From positions 1-17,742 of the forward strand of contig JBIOVR010000144.1 of assembly GCA_044867875.1 (NCBI GenBank): a DNA stretch of 17,742 nucleotides, given 5' to 3'. Made by a program: the position numbers and the translations under genes. A model generated the notes under the pieces. The model was not told where the DNA came from. It saw only the letters and a list, made by a program, of their open reading frames with translations, and ran no database searches. The stretch is from VBAS01 sp044867875 (GTDB taxonomy: Bacteria; Bacteroidota; Bacteroidia; Chitinophagales; Chitinophagaceae). Below are positions 7,215 to 12,656 of this stretch, piece after piece. Positions within the stretch are counted from its first letter, which is position 1; every line of letters starts with the position of its first letter.

Positions 7215-8036
7215 CTAGATTGTTGTTTTCAATTTAAAATATTCGTCGTATCGAATTATTTCAAAACCCATCTCCATAACCTTATCTAATTTTTTAAAAA
7301 CTTTTGAGCGATTCATAAGCATGATTGAATTTAGAAACTTATTTGGCATATTGGGCATCATGAAATTTTTCTCTTGCTTCGTATCAATATCATAGGAATG
7401 AAAATAACCAGGAATAGTTGCACCGAGTGATGCAGCTTTTCTAAAATATGATCTAATTACTTGTATTGGTAAGCAACGGAAGTATACACCTCCTCCCACG
7501 GGTACCTTGAATGGAAATGCTCCAATATTCAGAGGAATTTCATAAACACCATCTATATATTTCTCTTTTCCAAAATCCTTCCATCCAAAAAGAGGGTTAG
7601 CTGCAGGTAATACAGAAGATGAATATTGTATTCCCGATCCCGAAAGTTCTTTATAAGCCCACTTTACTGACTCGACCAATGAAAAAGTTGGAGCTCTATA
7701 TCCAACGACATTACTAATACCGCATTTTATTAAAGCCTCTATGTTTTTTTCTAAATCCTCTTTGAATTCATCAGGAGTTTGTTTAGTAATTGGGACATGA
7801 TAATAACTATGTGCTGCAATTTCATGCCCTTGCCTGTAAATCTCTTTGACAATATCCGGAAGTGCATCAGCTGTACGACCTACAACAAAAAATGTAGCCT
7901 TATAATCTTTAGAAGATAACCAACTCAAATATCGGAGTATGTTTTCCGTAACAGCTTCTCTGTATTGATACCCGTTGGGTATGTAGTCTCTCGGATCTTC
8001 TACATCTACGCTAAACAGGTAATAATTTTTCTTCAT
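7215..8036 (-). CDS. NodB-type polysaccharide deacetylase
   Basis: A 273-residue carbohydrate esterase 4/NodB-fold protein that would remove N-acetyl groups from an amino-sugar polymer or lipid-linked sugar. Landmarks in order: motif 1 VDVED (10-14), metal-binding HSYYH (His76, His80), RAPTFS (114-119), and YFHSYDID (211-218) in place of the common HPWE-type motif. The FSVDVED start, PVGGGVYFRCLP (179-190) and YFHSYDID resemble the subgroup tied to exopolysaccharide/PEP-CTERM-type loci. No exosortase gene is in this window. No signal peptide is obvious (MKKNYYLFSVDVED), which suggests a cytosolic, precursor-level substrate. It is the middle gene of a three-gene minus-strand operon, 8 bases after the dioxygenase and 10 bases before the acyltransferase. 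Confidence 0.9.
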   Translation of the reverse strand: MKKNYYLFSVDVEDPRDYIPNGYQYREAVTENILRYLSWLSSKDYKATFFVVGRTADALPDIVKEIYRQGHEIAAHSYYHVPITKQTPDEFKEDLEKNIEALIKCGISNVVGYRAPTFSLVESVKWAYKELSGSGIQYSSSVLPAANPLFGWKDFGKEKYIDGVYEIPLNIGAFPFKVPVGGGVYFRCLPIQVIRSYFRKAASLGATIPGYFHSYDIDTKQEKNFMMPNMPNKFLNSIMLMNRSKVFKKLDKVMEMGFEIIRYDEYFKLKTTI

Positions 8037-8044
8037 AATTTATT

Positions 8045-8932
8045 TTAACTATTCACTGGGTCGTAAATTAAAGGAAAAAACTGCCCCTGCATCTTCTCTC
8101 CTTTCGGCACAACAGGAACTCCCTCCAGCAACGATTCATTTGAATCGGAGATAACTCCATCAGCAAAAGCATTTATAACAAATGCTCTTCTTGGTTTATC
8201 ACTTTTATTTTCTCCGGAACCGTGTAATGTCAATGAATGATGAAAGATCGCTTCACCTGCTTTTACTTCTGCAAATTGAGGATGGTCAAACTGTTTTTTC
8301 TGTTCATCATTTAAAAAATCTCTTATTCCCTGGATCTCTCCTGCAAGAACAGGTTTTGGCAAAAGACCCCACCGATGACTGCCGGCAATGTATTGAAGGC
8401 AACCATTCTCTTTTGTGGCATCATCCAATCCGCACCAGCAGGTAAGATGTGCCACAGGTTTTGTTCTTGTCCAATATGAATAATCCTGGTGCCACGCAAC
8501 AACCCCGCCTTTTTTTGCCGGTTTCCAAAAAAGTTGATCATGCCAAAAACGAACTGGAACATTTCCTAATAATTGACTTGCGGCAACAAGAAAACGAGGG
8601 TTCCATAATACATCATGAAAACCCGGTCCAATGCGCCAGGCGCCTAATGCATGAAATAATATGGTTGAAGGGTCTGCAGATTCGTTCGAATGAAATTCAT
8701 AATAAAGCTCATGACCTGGATGATTGGTATCGGCAATTTCAGAAAGCTCATTACGTAAAAAATTTACCTGCGCATCATCCAGCATTTTTATCCCTGCCAG
8801 AAATCCATTTTCATTAAAGAAGGATACTTGTTCATCAGTCAGTTTAAATTTATCCCACTCGCTTTTTGAAGTTGGCCAATGAAACAGATCACTGACAAGT
8901 TTATGCACACGGCTGAGGTCATTTACCGCCAT
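8045..8932 (-). CDS. Phytanoyl-CoA dioxygenase (PhyH) family Fe(II)/2-oxoglutarate oxygenase
   Basis: A 295-residue PhyH-type hydroxylase, expected to oxidise a C-H bond using Fe(II), oxygen and 2-oxoglutarate. The iron site is visible as His148-x-Asp150 (WHQDYSYW) and a distal His237 in LTLHGSGEN. An Arg pair (248-249) in PRRAFVI is placed to bind 2-oxoglutarate. The middle stretch CWCGLDDATKENGCLQYIAGSH (165-186) is the family's usual core. The substrate cannot be named: PhyH relatives act on fatty acyl chains, amino acids, ectoine and natural products. It is first in the minus-strand operon with the deacetylase and acyltransferase, and divergent from the M28 peptidase across a 76-base gap. 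Confidence 0.92.
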   Translation of the reverse strand: MAVNDLSRVHKLVSDLFHWPTSKSEWDKFKLTDEQVSFFNENGFLAGIKMLDDAQVNFLRNELSEIADTNHPGHELYYEFHSNESADPSTILFHALGAWRIGPGFHDVLWNPRFLVAASQLLGNVPVRFWHDQLFWKPAKKGGVVAWHQDYSYWTRTKPVAHLTCWCGLDDATKENGCLQYIAGSHRWGLLPKPVLAGEIQGIRDFLNDEQKKQFDHPQFAEVKAGEAIFHHSLTLHGSGENKSDKPRRAFVINAFADGVISDSNESLLEGVPVVPKGEKMQGQFFPLIYDPVNS

Positions 8933-9008
8933 AGAATTGTTTTTTTTAAAATTACTGTTTTGAATGCAATGGCGGTTGATTTCTTATTTTTAACCCTAAA
9001 TTTTTTGC

Positions 9009-10355
9009 ATGAAAAAACTGTTTTTTGCTTTTCTGCTCATCGCTTCATGGAATTTATTGTTTGCCCAAACAGTTCAAAAAGATCCAATGATCGTAAAGAT
9101 GGTGAATGAAGTATCGAAAGATTCTTTGCAATCATATATTAAAAAGATGGTAGGTTTTGGAACAAGAAATACATTAAGCACACAAACAGATCCAAATCGT
9201 GGTATTGGTGCGGCCCGCAATTGGGTATTAAGTCGTTTCAATGAATTTGCAAAAAATTCCGGAGGAAGGCTGACCGCAATAATTGATACTACTACTTTAC
9301 AAAAGGATGGTAGAAGAGTTGATACAACTCTTTTGCTAGGCAATGTGATGGCAACTTTAAAAGGCACGGACCCAACTGACAAACGAATATTTATCATCAG
9401 CGGGCATTTGGATAATATGCGCAGCAGTGTAATGGATAGAACAGGAGATGCACCCGGCGCCAATGATGATGCAAGTGGCGTGGCAGCGGTAATGGAATGT
9501 GCAAGAATTATGTGTAAGAATCCTTTTCCTGCAACTGTCATATTCGTAGCGGTAAGCGGTGAAGAACAGGGACTTATTGGTTCAACCTTTATGGCAGAAA
9601 AAGCTAAAAAAGAAAGCTGGAATATTGAAGCCGTGTTGAATAATGATATCATGGGTGGTAACAATCAAAATGAAACAAATAAAGCCAGTAATAACCAAGT
9701 AAGAGTTTTTAGTGAGGGCCTTTCAGTTTTAGATACAGGAAGAATCGCAACAACTATCCGTAATCTTGGTTTAGAAAATGATGGCAAAGCAAGACAGCTT
9801 GCACGATATGTAAAAGAAATTGGAGAACGATATGTAAAAGATCTTAAGATCATGATGATCTATCGCAATGACAGGTTTCTGCGTGGCGGAGATCACACTC
9901 CTTATGTACAGCGTGGCTTTGCAGCGGTACGTATTACTGAAATGAACGAGAATTATAATCACCAGCATCAGGATGTAAGAATTGAAAACGGGATACAAAT
10001 TGGCGACCTGCCTGAATTTATGGATTTTGAATACCTCAGGAAAAACACAGCAATGAATCTTTGCAATCTTGCAAATCTTGCGAAATCTCCTTCACTGCCA
10101 CAAGAGGTAAAAATTGAAACAAGAAAGCTTACCAATTTTACTAACCTTGCATGGAAAGTACCGGCTTCAGGAAAGGTTAAAGGTTATCTTGTATTAATGA
10201 GAGAAACAACAAGCCCAGTATGGGAGAAAAAGTTTTTCACTACCGATACAAAAATGGATCTACCTTATTCAAAAGACAATTATTTTTTTGCAGTGCAATC
10301 AGTAAGTGAAGAGGGCAATGAAGGTTTACCCGTAATCCCGTCACCCGGACGTTAA
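9009..10355 (+). CDS. Secreted M28-family zinc aminopeptidase/peptidase
   Basis: A 448-residue exported metallopeptidase. A classical signal peptide (KKLFFAFLLIASWNLLFAQ, residues 2-20) suggests export to the periplasm or outside. The M28 di-zinc ligands can be followed: His133 in SGHLDN, the Asp pair 153-154 in GANDDASG, Glu185-Glu186 in SGEEQG (general base and ligand), Asp213 in NNDIMG, and a final His in YNHQHQD (318-320). After the catalytic domain (ending about 360), residues from about 365 to 445 look like a fibronectin type III-like beta module. The -7 candidate TATTTTTA lies 22 bases after a TTG in the 76-base divergent gap, but the match is imperfect. An acetyltransferase gene starts 10 bases after its stop. 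Confidence 0.92.
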   Translation: MKKLFFAFLLIASWNLLFAQTVQKDPMIVKMVNEVSKDSLQSYIKKMVGFGTRNTLSTQTDPNRGIGAARNWVLSRFNEFAKNSGGRLTAIIDTTTLQKDGRRVDTTLLLGNVMATLKGTDPTDKRIFIISGHLDNMRSSVMDRTGDAPGANDDASGVAAVMECARIMCKNPFPATVIFVAVSGEEQGLIGSTFMAEKAKKESWNIEAVLNNDIMGGNNQNETNKASNNQVRVFSEGLSVLDTGRIATTIRNLGLENDGKARQLARYVKEIGERYVKDLKIMMIYRNDRFLRGGDHTPYVQRGFAAVRITEMNENYNHQHQDVRIENGIQIGDLPEFMDFEYLRKNTAMNLCNLANLAKSPSLPQEVKIETRKLTNFTNLAWKVPASGKVKGYLVLMRETTSPVWEKKFFTTDTKMDLPYSKDNYFFAVQSVSEEGNEGLPVIPSPGR

Positions 10356-10365
10356 TTAAAAAAAT

Positions 10366-10815
10366 ATGGTAAACTGGACAATAAAAAAATTTGATGAATT
10401 AACCTTAGATGAGTTATATAATATACTGCAACTAAGAAATGAAGTATTTATCGTCGAACAAAATTGTGTTTATAAAGATCTTGATGGAAAAGATCGGTCA
10501 GCCTGGCATTTAATGGCAGTTGAAGGTGATAAATTAGTTGCATATACAAGAATTCTTCCTCCCGGAGTTTCATACAATGATCCTGCAATTGGCCGCGTTG
10601 TCACTTCCTCGTCAAAAAGAAGATCAGGATTAGGAAGAGAACTAATGAAACGATCAATTGAAGCCTGCGAAAAATTTTTTGGCAAAATTTCCATCACCTT
10701 AAGTGCTCAAGTTTATTTACAAAGTTTCTATGAATCATTCCACTTTATTGCAGTTGGAGAAGAATATTTAGATGATGGTATACCACACATAGAGATGTCG
10801 AGAAACTCTTGGTAA
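10366..10815 (+). CDS. elaA: ElaA-like GNAT acetyltransferase
   Basis: A 149-residue protein of the ElaA subfamily of GNAT acetyltransferases, cytosolic and of unknown physiological substrate. The ElaA-type N-terminal pattern is clear: LRNEVFIVEQNCVYKDLDGKD (23-43) followed by HLM. The acetyl-CoA loop is in IGRVVTSSSKRRSGLGRELM (75-94), with R-x-S-G-x-G. Residues 111-130 form the last GNAT strand-helix unit (LSAQVYLQSFYESFHF). It starts 10 bases after the M28 peptidase stop and is probably co-transcribed, though no functional link is evident. The length matches the family. Confidence 0.88.
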   Translation: MVNWTIKKFDELTLDELYNILQLRNEVFIVEQNCVYKDLDGKDRSAWHLMAVEGDKLVAYTRILPPGVSYNDPAIGRVVTSSSKRRSGLGRELMKRSIEACEKFFGKISITLSAQVYLQSFYESFHFIAVGEEYLDDGIPHIEMSRNSW

Positions 10816-10824
10816 AAGCACCGA

Positions 10825-10957
10825 GTAGAAAAACTTCTTATTGATACTGCAATAAAAATACCCGCTATTCGTCATTGATTAGTAGAAATTAATTTTCTAC
10901 TTTAGTCGCCAGTCCAAATCCTAAATTATCGGAATCTTAAAAGTTCCGTAGAAAAAC
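10825..10957. repeat. Recurring GTAGAAA motif upstream of the outer-membrane protein gene
   Basis: GTAGAAA occurs three times in direct orientation (10825, 10882, 10948) and once inverted (10894-10900). The first and third copies share GTAGAAAAAC. The second and the inverted copy form AGTAGAAA-N5-TTTCTACT (10881-10901), which sits between the -33 and -7 elements of the candidate promoter and overlaps the latter. This could be an operator set; the stem followed by TTTAG could also act as a weak terminator for the peptidase/elaA transcript. Confidence 0.4.
10875..10905 (+). promoter_or_regulatory. Candidate promoter of the outer-membrane barrel gene
   Basis: TTG (10875-10877), a 20-base spacer, then TACTTTAG (10898-10905), one mismatch from TAnnTTTG. 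The spacing is ideal for the Bacteroidota housekeeping sigma factor. The predicted leader is about 60 bases and includes a small CGGAA/TTCCG hairpin (10930-10948). Confidence 0.45.
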
Positions 10958-10972
10958 ACAAATCTGGTATCT

Positions 10973-11950
10973 ATGAGAGCAATTGTACCCTGTTGCCGTA
11001 CAGTAGTTACGGTCTTATTAGTGTCTTTGTCACTTTGTTCCAATTCACAATCCATCTCTTTCAAAGATGGAAAATATGAATTCGGACTTGGTCTTGGTCA
11101 ATCATTCTTTCTTGGAGATCTTGGAGGATCCCATGGAGTTGGTAAGCCATTTATCGCTGACCTGGATGTGCCGCTTACAAAATTTTCAAAAGGACTTTAT
11201 GTTAACGTGTATCCTTCTGAATGGTTAGGTCTTCGCTTAGCGCTCAACCGATCATTCCTGGAAGGGAGCGATGACGAAGTAAACCTTTCCGGTGGCCGGG
11301 AATTTTCAAGATGGCGCCGCAATCTGTATTTCCAATCAAAAGTAACAGAGCTTTATTTCGGCTTTGAATTTTATCCAACAGTTTTCCTTGAAAACTATGA
11401 TGGTTTGAAGGGAAAATTCAGACCATATGGTATTGCAGGTGCTGGGTTTTTCCATTTTAATCCTAAAGCTTATTATTATCCTGATCCGAATAATCCGAAT
11501 ACAAAACAACTAGTGGAATTAAAACCACTTCGTTTAGAAGGACAAGGCATGTCACAATATCCTGACAGGAAAGAATATAACTTAACACAGCTTGAAATTC
11601 CTATGGGCGCAGGATTTAAATATTTCATTAAAGAAGATCTTTATATCGGTTTAGAAGTTTTACATCGCAAAACATTTACAGACTATGTTGATGATGTAAG
11701 TACAAAATATATTGATCCAGTTTACTTTTCTCAATACCTGGCGCCGGCAGATGTACCTATTGCCTATCAATTGCACAACCGTGAGCCATTCCGTAACATC
11801 ACAAGACCTACTATCAACAGTCAACGTGGAGATCCAAAAGAAATGGATTCATATTTCTCAACCATCCTCCGTTTTGGCTGGAGGTTGAATGGAAATAATT
11901 CGCCAAACCGAAGAGCTTTGCGACAGCTGCGATGTCCACTTTACTTTTAA
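10973..11950 (+). CDS. Outer-membrane beta-barrel protein (DUF6089-like)
   Basis: A 325-residue predicted outer-membrane barrel. The N-terminal signal (about 1-26, hydrophobic VVTVLLVSLSL) is followed by alternating amphipathic strands with many aromatic residues. The strand YEFGLGLGQSFFLGDLGG (35-52) and the segment FRPYGIAGAGFFHFNPKAYY (148-167) resemble the Bacteroidota family DUF6089. A later strand (HRKTFTDYVDDVS) and a last strand YFSTILRFGWRLN precede a basic tail ending CPLYF. No enzyme motif is seen; a structural or transport role in the outer membrane is inferred. It probably shares a transcript with the small exported protein that starts 23 bases downstream. Confidence 0.85.
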   Translation: MRAIVPCCRTVVTVLLVSLSLCSNSQSISFKDGKYEFGLGLGQSFFLGDLGGSHGVGKPFIADLDVPLTKFSKGLYVNVYPSEWLGLRLALNRSFLEGSDDEVNLSGGREFSRWRRNLYFQSKVTELYFGFEFYPTVFLENYDGLKGKFRPYGIAGAGFFHFNPKAYYYPDPNNPNTKQLVELKPLRLEGQGMSQYPDRKEYNLTQLEIPMGAGFKYFIKEDLYIGLEVLHRKTFTDYVDDVSTKYIDPVYFSQYLAPADVPIAYQLHNREPFRNITRPTINSQRGDPKEMDSYFSTILRFGWRLNGNNSPNRRALRQLRCPLYF

Positions 11951-11973
11951 TCCGACACCCATCCGAACCCAAT

Positions 11974-12348
11974 ATGAAAACAAACTCTACTCTGTCCTAT
12001 TTAAAAAATTCATCTTATCTCTTTGGCCTGGCTTTGCTACTGGGTTCTACCCAGTCATGCTCAGTAACCGAAAATACAAATGCTGAAAGCAAAAACGCAA
12101 AGACATCAAGAAAAGAAAGAGAGGTAAAAATTTACCCTGACTTATTAAAAAATGTAATGCATGTAAAAAATGTAGAATCTGCAAAGGTTGACTTCTTTGT
12201 ATTTGATCCAGAAGGTACGATCATGGTGCATTATAAAATGAATGAGAAAGATCATAAAAGAATTAATGGCCTGGAAAAAGGAACTTATACTTACCAGGTT
12301 TTTAAGAATGATGAGATGAGTGAGTCTGGACAGATCATTATAAAATAG
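11974..12348 (+). CDS. Small exported protein resembling a type IX (T9SS) sorting domain
   Basis: A 124-residue protein. The ATG at 11974 is preferred over an in-frame ATG at 11932 because it starts a proper signal: KTNSTLSYLKNSSYLFGLAL, then LLGSTQSC with Cys29 as a possible, imperfect lipidation site. The upstream start would also overlap the barrel gene. After a polar linker (30-50), the remaining ~75 residues follow the pattern of T9SS type A sorting domains: EVKIYPDLLKN, then VDFFVFDPEGTIM, then INGLEKGTYTYQVF, then GQIIIK at the very end. The usual YPNP is YPDL here. There is no cargo domain between signal and module. Alternatives are a small Ig-like domain protein of the DUF3244 kind or a decayed T9SS substrate. 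Confidence 0.65.
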   Translation: MKTNSTLSYLKNSSYLFGLALLLGSTQSCSVTENTNAESKNAKTSRKEREVKIYPDLLKNVMHVKNVESAKVDFFVFDPEGTIMVHYKMNEKDHKRINGLEKGTYTYQVFKNDEMSESGQIIIK

Positions 12349-12371
12349 TTCTTTACAATATTTAAGGCAGT

Positions 12372-12498
12372 TCCAATAAGGGCAGCGGGCTCTTTAAAAT
12401 ACAATACCTGGTGACTAAACCCTAATCCGTTCTCTATTTGTTACTCTCAAAGTGTGTATTAAAAATTTTATTGAACACCTGCTGCCATCCTTATTGGA
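12372..12498. other. Long inverted-repeat structure, possible non-coding RNA
   Basis: TCCAATAAGGGCAGCGGG (12372-12389) is nearly the reverse complement of 12478-12498, which ends CCTTATTGGA. The arms differ by a short insertion and one mismatch, and are separated by 88 bases. Inside, AATACA pairs with TGTATT, and GTGAC with GTTAC (G-U allowed, so better on the plus strand). This gives a rod-like fold with internal loops. A T-rich stretch follows. No Rfam family is recognised with confidence; a 6S-like RNA or a small mobile palindromic element are the options. No target-site duplication is visible. Confidence 0.4.
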
Positions 12499-12537
12499 CA
12501 TCTTATTATTTTGCTCTTTTATTACCACCCAAAAATT

Positions 12538-12656
12538 CCCGCAGTCAGGAAAAGTTTAATTGTATTTCCTCAATGAAAGCCCGTTAGTTAACGAATTTCA
12601 TTGAAAACGATTATTTCTCATCCCTCCTGAAAAAGTTGCGGGTTTTTATTTTATTT
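12538..12656. terminator. Nested palindrome, probable bidirectional terminator at the uvrA 3' end
   Basis: CCCGCA (12538-12543) pairs with TGCGGG (12637-12642), CAGGA (12546-12550) with TCCTG (12625-12629), and TCAATGAAA (12570-12578) with TTTCATTGA (12596-12604), whose loop holds CGTT/AACG. TGCGGG is followed by TTTTTATTTTATTT on the plus strand. On the minus strand the structure is followed by AATTTTT. It fits a shared end for uvrA and for plus-strand transcripts, but the fold is larger than a simple terminator. Confidence 0.5.

Noticed and set aside
8182..8817. Two plus-strand ORFs (87 and 122 codons) opposite the PhyH gene
   Set aside because: They lie wholly antisense to a gene with an intact Fe(II)/2-oxoglutarate site, and show no motif, signal or initiation context of their own.
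9074..9664. 196-codon minus-strand ORF opposite the M28 peptidase
   Set aside because: It is a shadow of a gene with complete catalytic motifs. Composition is Ser/Leu/Phe-rich as expected from the complement.
11932..11973. Upstream ATG for the small exported protein
   Set aside because: It would overlap the barrel gene and put a polar, proline-containing extension before a proper signal peptide. The ATG at 11974 fits better.
12372..12498. Reading the inverted-repeat element as an insertion sequence or MITE
   Set aside because: No transposase and no target-site duplication at the arm ends. Kept only as a paired element of unknown nature.
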